64,000 nt of DNA from Nocardioides sp. Soil797 (GCA_001429555.1 LMSR01000001.1:180687-244686), one strand, 5' to 3'. Positions 1 through 10,991 are shown, counted from the stretch's first letter. Notes: generated from the sequence alone by a model not told the origin. Numbers and translations: made by a program.

Positions 1-383
1 CCGACGGCGACCAGCACGACCGCGGTCACCACCATCGCCAGCGTGAACACCGCCCCGAACCCGAAGGCCGGCAGCGGCGCCGAGCGACGCATCGCCCGCT
101 CGGCCAGGGCCCAGCGCACCCATGCCACCACGGCGCTGACCAGGCCGAGGGCCACCAGCAGTACGGCGACCGCTCGTTGCGCGCTTGTCGGGATGGACAG
201 GTCGACCACGTCGAGGGCCACGCCAGCGGCCAGCAGGGCGAGCGCGGTGCGGATCCAGGCCAGGAAGGTGCGTTCATTGGCGAAGCTGAACCGGTAGTCG
301 GGCTCGGTGCCTTCGGCATAGACCCAGCCGGGCCAACGTCTGTGCTCTCTCAATGTGCTCACTTCCGGATGCTGACTGGTCAT
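1..383 (-). CDS. DUF202 (YidH-like) membrane protein, 3' end cut by window
   Basis: Reading the minus strand from an ATG at 381-383 gives an open frame running off the left edge (127 codons visible). It has the DUF202 hallmark near the N-terminus, 'FANERTFLAWIRTALALL', followed by three hydrophobic segments separated by short loops. The first helix follows this motif, the second is Leu/Val-rich and the third runs to the edge. The family is a small inner-membrane protein group of unknown biochemical role. The ribosome-binding site is weak. The ORF is divergent from the PPOX gene at 553. The family call is firm; the exact start is less so. Confidence 0.8.
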   Translation of the reverse strand, partial: MTSQHPEVSTLREHRRWPGWVYAEGTEPDYRFSFANERTFLAWIRTALALLAAGVALDVVDLSIPTSAQRAVAVLLVALGLVSAVVAWVRWALAERAMRRSAPLPAFGFGAVFTLAMVVTAVVLVAV

Positions 384-552
384 CTCGATTGTGGTGGGAC
401 GACGGTGTGCCTGGCCGCGCGGTCCCGCTGTGCGGACGAGCGTCGTCGCGTGGGCCTGTCGCTACCAGCGCCCGGCCAAACCGTTCCTTTGAACAGGAGT
501 GGGTACCGATGGGGTTCTGCACGACAGGACCAGTCGAAAGGAGTCCAGGCTG

Positions 553-1038
553 ATGAATCGAGCTGACCAGGAGGCCGCAGTCGGCATCATGCGCGACCAC
601 CGCTTCTGCATGTTGACCACCTTCGCCACCGAGGGCGAACTGCATTCCCATCCGATGACTCCCCAGCAGGTCGAGGACAGCGGTGACGCGTGGTTCTTCC
701 TCGATGCCACCAGCGAGACCGCGAGGAACCTGGCTAAGGACCCGCGGATCAACCTCGCCTTCGGTGACGACTCGAGCTGGCTCTCGGTCGCCGGCACCGG
801 GACCGTGCGGGACGACCGGTCGAAGATCGATGAGCTCTGGAACTCCATGGTCGAGGCGTGGTTCCCCGAGGGAAAGGACTCGCCCGACCTGCGATTGCTC
901 AGGATCGAGGCGAGCTCTGCCCAGTTCTGGGACACCCCCGGCGGCAAGGTTGCCTCGGCGCTCTCGTTCGTACGCACCAAGGTGACCGGCAAACGTCCGG
1001 CCGGCGAGTCCGACAGTGTCGAGCTGGGCGGAGCATGA
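553..1038 (+). CDS. Pyridoxamine 5'-phosphate oxidase family protein (general stress protein 26 type)
   Basis: This encodes a 161-residue cytoplasmic split-barrel protein. The N-terminal part ('MRDHRFCMLTTFATEG', then 'HPMTP') and 'WFFLDATSE' match the flavin-binding split-barrel pattern of the general-stress FMN/F420-binding group. The C-terminal WxP-type region ends in a charged tail. ATG at 553 is chosen over an upstream GTG because AAAGGAG lies at 537-543. Its stop overlaps the next ATG (ATGA), so it heads a three-gene unit with an SRPBCC protein and an SDR. The cofactor (FMN or F420) and substrate cannot be read from sequence. It may serve redox or stress protection. Confidence 0.85.
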   Translation: MNRADQEAAVGIMRDHRFCMLTTFATEGELHSHPMTPQQVEDSGDAWFFLDATSETARNLAKDPRINLAFGDDSSWLSVAGTGTVRDDRSKIDELWNSMVEAWFPEGKDSPDLRLLRIEASSAQFWDTPGGKVASALSFVRTKVTGKRPAGESDSVELGGA

Positions 1039-1481
1039 AGCCGTCGGTCACGCGCACGCTGATCACGTCGACGTCTCCCGAGCAGGTCTTCGCGTTCCTT
1101 GCCGACTTCCGCAACGCCGAGGAGTGGGACCCAGGCACCAAGTCCTGCGAGCTCGTCGCGGGTGATGGCGGTGTGGGCAGTGTTTATCGCAACGTCTCCG
1201 CGTTCATGGGCCGCGAGACGGAGATCAGCTACACCACCGAGGAGCTCGAGCTTCCCACTCGGGTGCACCTGGTCGGGCGCAACGAACAGTTCGAGGGCCA
1301 CGACGTCTTCGGCGTGCGTGCCCGCGACGGAGGTGCCGAGGTCACCTATCACGCCGAGTTCTCCTTCTCGGGCGCTGCGAGGTACGCCGCCCCGCTGGTT
1401 GCGGCCTACCTCCCGTTCCTGGCCCGCTCGACGATCCGGCAGCTGAAGATCAGTCTCGACTCGCTGGGAGTGGGCCAGTGA
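1035..1481 (+). CDS. SRPBCC (polyketide cyclase/START-like) protein
   Basis: This is a 148-residue protein. It opens with the SRPBCC pattern: a first beta strand ('VTRTLITSTSPEQVFAFLAD'), then 'EEWDPG', a run of beta strands and a long C-terminal amphipathic helix (residues about 115-145). Such proteins form a hydrophobic helix-grip cavity and bind or transform lipids or polyketides. The ligand is unknown. The ATG overlaps the stop of the PPOX gene, and its own stop overlaps the GTG of the following SDR, indicating translational coupling. The pairing with an SDR suggests a shared small hydrophobic substrate (inference). Confidence 0.8.
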   Translation: MKPSVTRTLITSTSPEQVFAFLADFRNAEEWDPGTKSCELVAGDGGVGSVYRNVSAFMGRETEISYTTEELELPTRVHLVGRNEQFEGHDVFGVRARDGGAEVTYHAEFSFSGAARYAAPLVAAYLPFLARSTIRQLKISLDSLGVGQ

Positions 1482-2434
1482 GGGCGCCGCTTCCGGCACG
1501 GGCACTCGACGTGCTGATGGACCGCACCTTGGCTCCCGGCTACAGCCGCGCCGGCCTTGCGCTGCGCCGACGCCTTCCCGGCTGGCCTGTCGACCCGCTG
1601 CCCGGCTCGCTGTCGGGACGCCACGTGCTGGTGACCGGCGCGAGCTCCGGGCTCGGGATCGGCTGTGTCGAGTCCCTCGTCGAGCTGGGGGCGACTGTGC
1701 ACATGGTCGTGCGCGATGAGCTCAAGGGCGGGCGAGTGCTTGATCAGATCCACGCGCGACGCCCCGACGCAGACCTGCGCCTCGAGCGCTGCGACCTGGC
1801 CGACCTCGACGACATACGCCGCTTTGTCTCGGAGATGGACCTTGCCGAGATCCACGCGCTGATTCACAACGCTGGGGTGATGCCGCCATCTCGCGCCGAG
1901 TCGCCCCAGGGCCATGAGTTGAGCATGGCGGTGCACGTGCTCGGGCCGGTCCTGATGACGGAGCTGTTGCGTGAGCGGCTGCACGACGGACGCCTGGTCC
2001 TGGTCAGCAGCGGCGGGATGTATGCCCAGCGGCTTCCGGCCGACGACCCCGAGTTCCGCAGCGGTGACTATGCGCCGGCGGTCGCCTATGCCCGCTCCAA
2101 GCGGATGCAGGTGGAGATGCTGCCGTTGCTGGCCGACCGGTGGTCGCTCGACGCCATCACGGTGGCGGCCATGCACCCGGGCTGGGCTGACACTCCGGGC
2201 GTGCAGGAGTCACTCCCGAGATTCCGCAGGCTCACTCGCCGGATCCTGCGTGACGAGGTCGAGGGCGCGGACACGAGCGTGTGGCTCGCCGCCACGGAAC
2301 CGGCGCCGCCGACGGGCAGGTTCTGGCACGACCGTGCGGTCCGTCCCACGCACCTGACACCCAGCACTCGGCCCAGTGCCGACGAGGTGGCCGAGGCGTG
2401 GGCGTGGTTGCGCTCAGCGGCGGGAGTCGACTGA
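1478..2434 (+). CDS. Short-chain dehydrogenase/reductase (SDR)
   Basis: This is a 318-residue classical SDR carrying an N-terminal extension of about 45 residues. The nucleotide-binding glycine motif TGASSGLG is at residues 53-60 and NAG at 131-133. The catalytic Ser is at about 177-178 and the YxxxK pair is Y204/K208. The GTG start overlaps the upstream stop (GTGA). The length and extension resemble SDRs annotated as dehydrogenase/reductase family member 12-like. NAD(P)-dependent oxidation or reduction of an alcohol or ketone is expected. It ends the PPOX-SRPBCC-SDR operon; the next gene begins 64 bases later with its own RBS. Confidence 0.88.
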   Translation: MRAPLPARALDVLMDRTLAPGYSRAGLALRRRLPGWPVDPLPGSLSGRHVLVTGASSGLGIGCVESLVELGATVHMVVRDELKGGRVLDQIHARRPDADLRLERCDLADLDDIRRFVSEMDLAEIHALIHNAGVMPPSRAESPQGHELSMAVHVLGPVLMTELLRERLHDGRLVLVSSGGMYAQRLPADDPEFRSGDYAPAVAYARSKRMQVEMLPLLADRWSLDAITVAAMHPGWADTPGVQESLPRFRRLTRRILRDEVEGADTSVWLAATEPAPPTGRFWHDRAVRPTHLTPSTRPSADEVAEAWAWLRSAAGVD

Positions 2435-2498
2435 GCCCGATCTGGTTTCCTGCTCGCTGATGGGTACATGACTTGAGTCGTTGCGAGGGGAGAGCTCG

Positions 2499-3803
2499 AT
2501 GCATGCCGACATCGTCTATGTCGTCGCAGGGATGAGTCTGCTGCTCGCGATCGCGCTCCCCGCGCTGCTCGAGCGGTGGGCGGTCTCGGCGCCGATGGTG
2601 CTGGTCGCGGTCGGCATCGGGATCGGCTTCACCCCGCTGCCGGACGGCTTCCCGTTGGATCCCCAGGAGAACCGCGCTGCGATCGAGCACGTCACCGAGC
2701 TCGTCGTGATCGTCGCGCTGATGGGTGTCGGTCTCGCGATCGACCGGCCTCTGGAGCTGCGCAACCGGTCGTCCTGGGCGCGGTGGAGCACCACGTGGCG
2801 CCTCCTTGCCGTGGCGATGCCGCTCGGCATTGCCGGAATTGCCTTGCTCGGTTGGGCGTTGGGCCTGCCGGCGGCCGTGGCCCTGCTGTTGGGCGCGGCC
2901 CTGTCGCCGACCGACCCGGTGCTGGCCTCCGAGGTGCAGGTGGCCGGCCCCCAGACCGAGGCGTCCCAGACCGATTCCGGGGACGAGGAACAGGAGGTCG
3001 ACGAGTCCGACGAGCTGCGTTTCACGCTCACCTCCGAGGCTGGGTTGAACGACGGTCTCGCCTTCCCGTTCGTCTACGCCGCGATCCTGCTGGCGAGTCA
3101 CGGCCCGGTCGAGGAGTGGTTGGCCACCTGGCTCGGCCTCTACCTGATCGGCAAGGTGGTCATCGGTGTGGTCGCCGGCATCGTCGTCGGCCGGATCCTG
3201 TCCTACGTCGCCTTCAGGTCCCACGCGCGTTCCCTGCGCGTCGCCGAGCGCGGTGAGTCCTTGATGGCGCTGGCCGCCCTGGTCACGGCGTACGGCGTGG
3301 GCGAAGTCGTCGGCGGCTATGGGTTCTTGTCGGTCTTCGTCTGCGCGATGACCTTCCGTTCGGCCGAGCGCTCGCACGACTACCACGCAGCGATGCACGA
3401 GGTCGCCGAGCGGCTGGAGCGCCTGCTCACGCTCTTCGTGCTGCTGGTCCTGGGCGTGGCGGTGAGCCGCGGCCTGCTCGAGAGCCTCGACTGGCGAGGA
3501 GTGGTGATCGGGGTGGCGCTGGTGTTCGTGGTGCGTCCCCTCTCCGGGATCGTCGCCCTGGCGCCCTTCAACTCACGCGAGCGACCGCGCCTGGATCGTG
3601 GCCAGCGCTGGACCGCGGCGTTCTTCGGGGTGCGGGGCATCGGCTCGATCTTCTATCTGGCGTACGCCGCCGGCGAGGCGCCCGAGCTCGGCACCGACTG
3701 GCTGTGGTCGACCGTTGCGTTCACGATCGTGCTGTCGGTCTTCGTGCACGGCGCGCTCGCGTCGCCGGTGATGAAGCGGATCGGGAGCGACTCACCCGCC
3801 TGA
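2499..3803 (+). CDS. Sodium/proton antiporter, CPA1 (NhaP-type)
   Basis: This is a 434-residue polytopic membrane protein with about 12 hydrophobic segments. It shows the CPA1 core features: 'LSPTDPVLASEVQ' in the ion-binding helix region and 'SEAGLNDGLAFPF' containing the ND motif. These are typical of Na+(K+)/H+ exchangers in the plasma membrane. An acidic insertion of about 25 residues lies between the two motifs. ATG at 2499 is preferred to the upstream TTG at 2481 because GAGGGGAGAG sits just before it. A short inverted repeat (GGTCC/GGACC) directly after the stop could be part of a terminator. It is likely monocistronic and serves pH and sodium homeostasis. Confidence 0.9.
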   Translation: MHADIVYVVAGMSLLLAIALPALLERWAVSAPMVLVAVGIGIGFTPLPDGFPLDPQENRAAIEHVTELVVIVALMGVGLAIDRPLELRNRSSWARWSTTWRLLAVAMPLGIAGIALLGWALGLPAAVALLLGAALSPTDPVLASEVQVAGPQTEASQTDSGDEEQEVDESDELRFTLTSEAGLNDGLAFPFVYAAILLASHGPVEEWLATWLGLYLIGKVVIGVVAGIVVGRILSYVAFRSHARSLRVAERGESLMALAALVTAYGVGEVVGGYGFLSVFVCAMTFRSAERSHDYHAAMHEVAERLERLLTLFVLLVLGVAVSRGLLESLDWRGVVIGVALVFVVRPLSGIVALAPFNSRERPRLDRGQRWTAAFFGVRGIGSIFYLAYAAGEAPELGTDWLWSTVAFTIVLSVFVHGALASPVMKRIGSDSPA

Positions 3804-3903
3804 GGTCCTTCTTTCAGCGGACCATTCCCATCCGCCCCATTGGCCTGCCAACATTGGCGTAGGTTGACTGCGCACGTGGAAAGAATCCTGGGGAGGACGC
3901 ACC

Positions 3904-4572
3904 ATGTCGAGCCACGACTTCGAGTCATTTGCAGCAGAGCTCAAGCAGTCTGGGTCAGCGGCCGAGACCGCCGAGCAGGTGGTCGGCCACGCCTTGAAGC
4001 AGCTCGAGGCAGACCATGCCGGAATCACCTTGCTCGGCCCCGGAGGCCACCTCAAGACCATTGCTCCGACCGGCTTTCTGGTGGAGCAGGTCGACCTTCT
4101 TCAGTACGAGCTGAACGAAGGCTGCTGCGTCGACAGCACGTGGAGGGGAGAGCTGGTCCTCTCCGAGTCCTTGGCCACCGACCCACGATGGCCGGTCTGG
4201 GGCCCGAAGGCTGCGGGGCTGGGTGTGGCCAGCGTGCTCGCTGTGCAGCTGACCAGCAAGGAGCGAGGCCGGGTCGGCTCCCTCAACCTCTATTGGGTGG
4301 AGGAACGCACCTTCTCCAAGGAGGACGTGGCCTTCGCGCACGTCTTTGCGCGCCACGCTGCCCTGGCGCTGTCGCACTCTCTGCACACCGACGAGTTCGA
4401 TGTCTCGCTCGACTCGCGCAAGCGACTGGGCATCGCCCAAGGAATGCTGATGGAGCGGTTCAGCCTGACGCCCGACGATGCGTTCCACATCCTCCAGGAG
4501 TACGCCATGGACCGCGACGAGAAGCTCAGTGACGTGGTCGATCAGCTGATCAGCAGCCACGAATACCCGTAG
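3904..4572 (+). CDS. GAF and ANTAR domain regulatory protein
   Basis: This is a 222-residue soluble sensor. A GAF domain spans about residues 20-155 (including 'LNEGCCVDSTW' and 'VGSLNLYW'). An ANTAR RNA-binding helical domain at about 168-215 contains 'GIAQGMLMERFSLTPDDAF'. ANTAR proteins act as antiterminators on tandem hairpin RNA targets; the GAF domain presumably senses a small ligand or redox state. A strong RBS (GGGGAGGA) lies just before the ATG. The 3' end overlaps the convergent ERCC4 nuclease gene by 23 bases. Two more ANTAR proteins sit at the right end of the window. Confidence 0.9.
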   Translation: MSSHDFESFAAELKQSGSAAETAEQVVGHALKQLEADHAGITLLGPGGHLKTIAPTGFLVEQVDLLQYELNEGCCVDSTWRGELVLSESLATDPRWPVWGPKAAGLGVASVLAVQLTSKERGRVGSLNLYWVEERTFSKEDVAFAHVFARHAALALSHSLHTDEFDVSLDSRKRLGIAQGMLMERFSLTPDDAFHILQEYAMDRDEKLSDVVDQLISSHEYP

Positions 4573-5401
4573 CGGTGGCTGACACCTCGCCCGTCAGCCC
4601 ATCGATCAACTGCGTGCCGGCGGGAGCCGAGCGCAGCGCGCGCAGGGCGATCGCACGACGGTCGAACGACTCGGCCTCGACGCTCGGATCGGGCGGTTCC
4701 AGGAGCCAACGACGCGCCGGTCGGGTGCCACGAGCGGGGCGCCGGGGCTCCGGCTCGCGGTCGACGAGTGCGACGTACTCCCCGTGCAGCGCCTCTGCGA
4801 GGCGGGTCGCCCGCACTCGGCCGATCCCCGGGTGGCGTTGCAGACCGTCGGGCACTGCGGCGGCCACCGCGGCCAGGCTGCCGAAGGCGGCGAGCAGGCT
4901 GCGGGCCATGGTGGCGCTGATGCCCGGCACGACGGAGAGCATCGCCTCGGCCTGGGCGGACGGGTGCCGTGGCGCGCGGCGCGGGCCTTCGGTGGGGGTG
5001 GTCGGCCCGGCGCGGCGTGCGCGCTTGGCGAGCCGGATGATCCATGCCGCGCTGTCCTCCGCGTCCAGGCTGTGCAACACGGTGAAGCCGTCCTCGACGA
5101 GTCGGCACACCGCACCCCGCCATGCGTCCTCGGCGATCCCGCTGGGTTCGCCTTCGATCAGCAGCACCGCCTGGGGAAAGGCTGACTGGAGTCGCACGGC
5201 CTGGTCGAAGATGCGTCGGTCGCGGATCGATGCCCCGAGGTCGTTCGGCCCCTTGCGCTCCACCGCCAACCCGGGCCCGAGCACGTAGTCGCCGACCGGG
5301 AGATCGCTCAGCCGTACGTCGAGACCCGCGGCGACCAGCGCGTCCGGGATCGGGCTGTTCCGCTCGCGGTGGTCAACCAGCACCGGACCCACATCGACCA
5401 C
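4550..5401 (-). CDS. ERCC4 (XPF)-type nuclease with helix-hairpin-helix tail
   Basis: This is a 283-residue protein. The N-terminal half carries the XPF/ERCC4 nuclease motifs: VDHRE at residues 9-13, GD at 37-38 and ERKxxxD at 48-54. The ERK triad coordinates the metal for phosphodiester cleavage. A tandem HhH segment ('VVPGISATMARSLLAAFGS', then 'HPGIGRVRATRLAEALHG') at about 155-205 would bind DNA. There is no helicase domain, as is usual for bacterial and archaeal short forms. The GTG start is 109 bases downstream (minus strand) of a duplicated FurA-type palindrome at 5521-5537, which may have been captured as its promoter. DNA repair is likely. Confidence 0.85.
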   Translation of the reverse strand: MVDVGPVLVDHRERNSPIPDALVAAGLDVRLSDLPVGDYVLGPGLAVERKGPNDLGASIRDRRIFDQAVRLQSAFPQAVLLIEGEPSGIAEDAWRGAVCRLVEDGFTVLHSLDAEDSAAWIIRLAKRARRAGPTTPTEGPRRAPRHPSAQAEAMLSVVPGISATMARSLLAAFGSLAAVAAAVPDGLQRHPGIGRVRATRLAEALHGEYVALVDREPEPRRPARGTRPARRWLLEPPDPSVEAESFDRRAIALRALRSAPAGTQLIDGLTGEVSATATGIRGC

Positions 5402-5512
5402 ACGGCGACGTTACACGGTCCGAGGGCCAGCCAAGTCAGGCGCGCAACGGGGAGCCAGATGGTGAGCGAGCGCCAGTCGACGACTTGGACGAACTTCTCC
5501 AGCCCCTTCAGA

Positions 5513-5636
5513 ATGCGCCGTGATCTGGAGCAGATCAAGGTTGTACGACGGGCAAGGTTGGGGAGCGGCTACTGCTCGCAGGCCACGCCGTCGCCATCTC
5601 GGTCGAGGTCGCGGCTGTAGCCGGGGTCGCCGGCGT
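5513..5636 (-). repeat. Duplicate of the fur leader plus excalibur gene 3' end
   Basis: About 124 bases match 10937-11060 with only a few differences. The copy contains the non-coding leader upstream of fur, including its perfect palindrome, and the last roughly 25 codons of an excalibur lipoprotein gene ending in 'DLDRDGDGVACEQ'. No intact gene of either kind is attached. It lies between the ERCC4 gene and the Fic gene. It is best explained as the scar of a segmental duplication and deletion of the katG-fur-excalibur locus. Confidence 0.85.
5521..5537 (-). promoter_or_regulatory. FurA-type palindrome, orphan copy A
   Basis: This is a perfect inverted repeat TGATCTG-GAG-CAGATCA, identical to the one upstream of fur at 10945-10961. 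Its orientation matches leftward transcription, and the next leftward gene is the ERCC4 nuclease starting at 5401. It could place that nuclease under peroxide/iron (FurA) control. Function is inferred from position only. Confidence 0.5.
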
Positions 5637-5664
5637 CGTCGGCAGGTCGTGCGGCGCCCCAGGG

Positions 5665-6870
5665 TCAGGCTGAGGATCGAGTCGTCAGGACTTCCAGGAC
5701 GCGCGGAGCATAGAAGCGTCGCTTGTAGGCGTGTGCGTCGACGACCTGAAGTACGCCGAGATCGCAGAGCTGTCCGACCAACTTGTTGGCTCGCCCGTAG
5801 GAGATTCCCAGCTCGGCTTCGACTTTGCGCACGGTGAAGCTGGGGTTGGCGATCGCCAGGTCGACGAGTGCATGCGCGCTGTCGGCTCTCAAGGCAGACG
5901 CTCGGACGATCGTCTTCAGCTCGGACTGGACGGCGACCAGCGCGCGCATCTCCTCGTGGGTGATGTCGGCGGCCTGCCGCAGGCCCTCCGCGAAGAAGGC
6001 GACGAAGGCGTCCCAATCACTGGCGGTACTCACGGCCAGGAGTCGGTCGTAGTATTCGCCTCGCCGAGCCTCGAACCACGGAGAGACGGTCAAGGTGGGC
6101 TCGCTGAGGACGCCGGCAGCCACCAGGTGCAGCACGATGAGGAGCCGGCCGATGCGCCCGTTGCCGTCGTGGAAGGGGTGGAGGGTCTCGAACTGATAGT
6201 GCGACATCGCTGCGGCCACGACGGGGTCGATGTGACCTCGATGATCTTCCTGGAGCCATGCGACAAGGGCCCCGACTCCCGACTCGAGTTCGACGCCATT
6301 GGGCGACGGCACGAAGCGGGCGTTGTGGACGGGGTGCGCCCTGGGATCGGACTCCACTCGGCGTCCGATCACGACCTGGGTATCCCGCAGGCGACCGGAG
6401 GCCGGCGCCAGGGGCGTACCGCGCATCAGGATGCCTTGGAGGTCGCTCAGGAATGAGCTTGAGATGGGTCGGCCGTCGGCGATCCAGGCAAATCCATAGT
6501 TGGCCGCTGCCACGTAGTTGAGGATCTCGATCAGCTCAGGTGTGGGCGGCTCCTCGTCATCGGCAACCAAGACTTCCGCGAGCGGGGCGTAGGTGCCCTC
6601 AAGCGCGGACGTGCTCTGTGCTTCGCGCCGCAGCGTTGGGAGACGCAACAACGTGGGGTTCGGGAGCTGTCGCGCGGTGCTGTCCAGTGCGGCCAAGGCG
6701 GCTCGTGCTTCGGCAATGACCAGATGGGTCTTGGGCGACAGGTCGGGTGTGTCTTGGGCCAAGGGATTCGGGACGAAGGCCTTGTGTTCCCACGGCCCCA
6801 AGAGCGGGTCGTGGCCGGTGATGGCAACAAGTGTCCCCGGTGCTGACTTCCGGAACATGCTCACATCCAC
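5665..6870 (-). CDS. Fic family protein (AMP/NMP-transferase) with C-terminal winged helix
   Basis: This is a 401-residue protein. An N-terminal helical region contains the autoinhibitory helix motif [S/T]xxxEG (T87-S-A-L-E91-G92), which makes it a class II Fic protein. The catalytic Fic loop HPFHDGNGR is at residues 231-239 and complete. The C-terminal about 80 residues form a winged-helix-like segment ('VRKVEAELGISYGRANKLVG'). Fic enzymes transfer AMP (or related groups) to target hydroxyls; the target is unknown. GTG start at 6870; an in-frame ATG four codons later is possible. No antitoxin partner is seen, consistent with intramolecular inhibition. It is flanked on both sides by katG/fur duplication scars. 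Confidence 0.9.
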   Translation of the reverse strand: MDVSMFRKSAPGTLVAITGHDPLLGPWEHKAFVPNPLAQDTPDLSPKTHLVIAEARAALAALDSTARQLPNPTLLRLPTLRREAQSTSALEGTYAPLAEVLVADDEEPPTPELIEILNYVAAANYGFAWIADGRPISSSFLSDLQGILMRGTPLAPASGRLRDTQVVIGRRVESDPRAHPVHNARFVPSPNGVELESGVGALVAWLQEDHRGHIDPVVAAAMSHYQFETLHPFHDGNGRIGRLLIVLHLVAAGVLSEPTLTVSPWFEARRGEYYDRLLAVSTASDWDAFVAFFAEGLRQAADITHEEMRALVAVQSELKTIVRASALRADSAHALVDLAIANPSFTVRKVEAELGISYGRANKLVGQLCDLGVLQVVDAHAYKRRFYAPRVLEVLTTRSSA

Positions 6871-6920
6871 AATGTCACTCTAACCCCTGTTGTGGAACAT
6901 TGATGGGGTCGACGTGTCAC

Positions 6921-7772
6921 ATGACGACACTTCTTTGGGGAGAGCTGTCCGGCTCCATCACCTTCGTCCACGCGGCAACGAAAGCCGTGCATGAACCGCT
7001 CGCAGGCGTGGGCGCACGTAGTCGGGCCACTCTCGAGTCTCCTCCGACACAAACTCTCGAGGAGCACGTTGATTCTATCCTCGAAGCTCCGAACCAAGGT
7101 TTCTCCTTCACCGTGAGGGTTCAGGACGTCCTCTTGCAGCACCTTTCGGGCTCATTCAGTGCCTCGAAGAATCAGTGGCAGGCCAAGGCTGAGATCACGA
7201 ACCCGGAAGATGCACACTCGTTCGTGATGCGAACTCGGTCCGTCGCCGACGGGCTCTGGTTGCAGATGGCTGAATGGCCGGCGGAGATGCGTGGCTGTTG
7301 GTTGCAGCTCTCCCCTGGGATGACGCCGGTGGGCTTCCCCGGGCTGACCCGTGGCGAACCGAAGTACTTCAGCCTGCTGGGAGCAGTTGATTCGCGCGGC
7401 AACGGTGAGGCCCCGAACACATGGGCCGGGACCGTCGCCTTGGGACACCTCGAGCATCTGACGGGGAAGCCCCAATTGATCCGCCAGTTCGCCAAACTCG
7501 ATGAGCCTGGCCGATCCGTTGCAGTGCCGGTGACCATTGACCACGCTGACCAGAAGATCACCACACTGACCATCGAAGGTCGAGACATGGTCGTGGCGTT
7601 CGCCAAGTCAAACGTGCGTCTCAACTTCAAGTTCGTCGCCGCGCTGAATGCGACGGTCCTGCAACTTGGCTACTTTGATCCGGTGTCGCCGACGCGGGTG
7701 AAGCGGCCGCACAAGGAGAAGATCTCCACCATGGACGGCCCAAGCTGCCGCCCGGGCTTGAAGGACACCTAG
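6921..7772 (+). pseudogene. LppX/LprAFG-like lipoprotein with lost signal peptide, fused to a katG fragment
   Basis: The open frame from about 6921 encodes roughly 283 residues. The C-terminal about 220 residues have the alternating beta pattern of LppX/LprAFG-type lipid-binding lipoproteins. The expected signal peptide and lipobox Cys are missing. Instead, residues around 10-31 are translated from an antisense copy of the katG 3' end (6946-7013). It therefore looks like the 5' end of a lipoprotein gene replaced by duplicated katG DNA, leaving an ORF that would stay cytoplasmic if translated. The LppX assignment is by pattern only. It might still be expressed, but pseudogene is preferred. Confidence 0.5.
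6946..7013 (-). repeat. katG 3'-end relic B
   Basis: About 68 bases resemble the end of the intact katG gene (about 8217-8285), including the codons for the C-terminal 'FV.DFV.AW.KVM' helix read on the minus strand. Several substitutions and one-base shifts show that it is decayed. Confidence 0.75.
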
Positions 7773-8200
7773 CCGGAATAGGTCTCCGTCGAGATGTGTC
7801 CTGTGTTGGCCCAAGGAGACAGAACCTCATCGAAGGGCCGGATCGGCTCCTCGTCGGCGAGATGGCCGCGGAACTTGGCGCGACCGTCGTCAGTTGATCG
7901 TCCACGCGGCAACGAAGTCGTGCACGAACTTCTCGCTGGCGTCAGCGCTGCCGTAGACCTCGGCCATGGCTCGCGGCTACCCAGCGCCCGGAGGCCACCG
8001 ACCGATACGCCGCCTCGCGCCGGCGCCCGGCGTTGCACTCACCTCCGGTGCGGCGTGCCACACGACCGGCCCTGAGCTGCCCCAAATGCCGGAGTTCAGC
8101 CTTCGGCGGTCCTCGGTCGAAACAGGAAGTTGGGGCGGGGGGGGTGATCGAGGTGGCGCGTCGTCGTGCGGTCCCTTGGAAGCTCCGGCAAATACCCAGC
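7773..8200 (-). pseudogene. Intergenic stretch with katG relic C
   Basis: There is no intact gene in this 428-base stretch. Positions 7899-8006 match the katG C-terminal coding region (8235-8310) and then jump to bases matching about 8521-8548, so the relic has an internal deletion of roughly 200 bases. The remainder, including a run of nine G's near 8138-8146, shows no recognisable coding or RNA feature. With relics A and B it shows repeated rearrangement just downstream of katG. Confidence 0.7.
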
Positions 8201-10498
<2,298 letters not shown>

Positions 10499-10927
10499 TC
10501 AGTGGTGGGAACGGGTGGCCGCGCACTCGGGACAGGTACCCCAGAAGACGACCTCGACCTCGTCGACCTCGAACCCGTGCTCGTCCGAGGCACTGAGACA
10601 CGACGGGTCGCCGACGGCGCGGTCGACGTCGGCGATGGCGCCGCAGTTGCGACACACGACGTGGTGGTGGTCGTCGCCGGAACGCAGCTCATAGAGCGCG
10701 GACGAGCCGGCCGGCTGGATGCGTCGCACCAGGCCCGCGTCGGTCAGCGCGTGGAGCACGTCGTAGACAGCCTGGTGGGAGACCGAGATCTCGGAGCGCA
10801 CCAAGCCGATGACCGTCTCGGTGTCGACGTGGGAGTGTGCGTGGAGCGCGGCCATCACCGCCAGACGAGGCCGAGTCACCCGCAACGAGGCGTTGCGGAG
10901 AGCGGAGCCGAAGTCCGGCGAGGCCAT
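10499..10927 (-). CDS. furA: Fur-family peroxide/iron regulator (FurA/CatR type)
   Basis: This is a 142-residue protein. It has an N-terminal winged helix (residues 1-75, containing 'SVSHQAVYDVLHALTDAGLV') and a dimerisation domain. Metal-site features are HHHVVC, the structural zinc pair CRNC and the second pair CPEC. ATG at 10927 is chosen because it directly follows the conserved leader, and its N-terminus is copied in the relic at 29982. It sits directly upstream of katG, the classic FurA arrangement: it represses its own operon and releases on peroxide. The upstream frame extension seen to 11020 is the leader, not protein. Confidence 0.95.
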   Translation of the reverse strand: MASPDFGSALRNASLRVTRPRLAVMAALHAHSHVDTETVIGLVRSEISVSHQAVYDVLHALTDAGLVRRIQPAGSSALYELRSGDDHHHVVCRNCGAIADVDRAVGDPSCLSASDEHGFEVDEVEVVFWGTCPECAATRSHH

Positions 10928-10944
10928 GCCCCCAGCATGCGCCG

Positions 10945-10961
10945 TGATCTGGAGCAGATCA
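10945..10961 (-). promoter_or_regulatory. Candidate FurA operator in the fur-katG promoter
   Basis: This is a perfect inverted repeat TGATCTG-GAG-CAGATCA, 17 bases upstream of the fur ATG on the minus strand. It is conserved base for base in two rearranged copies of the leader (5521-5537 and 30000-30016), where the surrounding sequence has decayed more. Autoregulation by FurA is inferred. Confidence 0.6.
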
Positions 10962-10991
10962 AGGTTGTACGACGGGCAGGTGCGGGAGCGG

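Noticed and set aside
2232..3398. Long minus-strand open frame opposite the SDR and antiporter genes
   Set aside because: Low-complexity Arg/Gln/Asp-rich translation without family match; both plus-strand genes are well supported.
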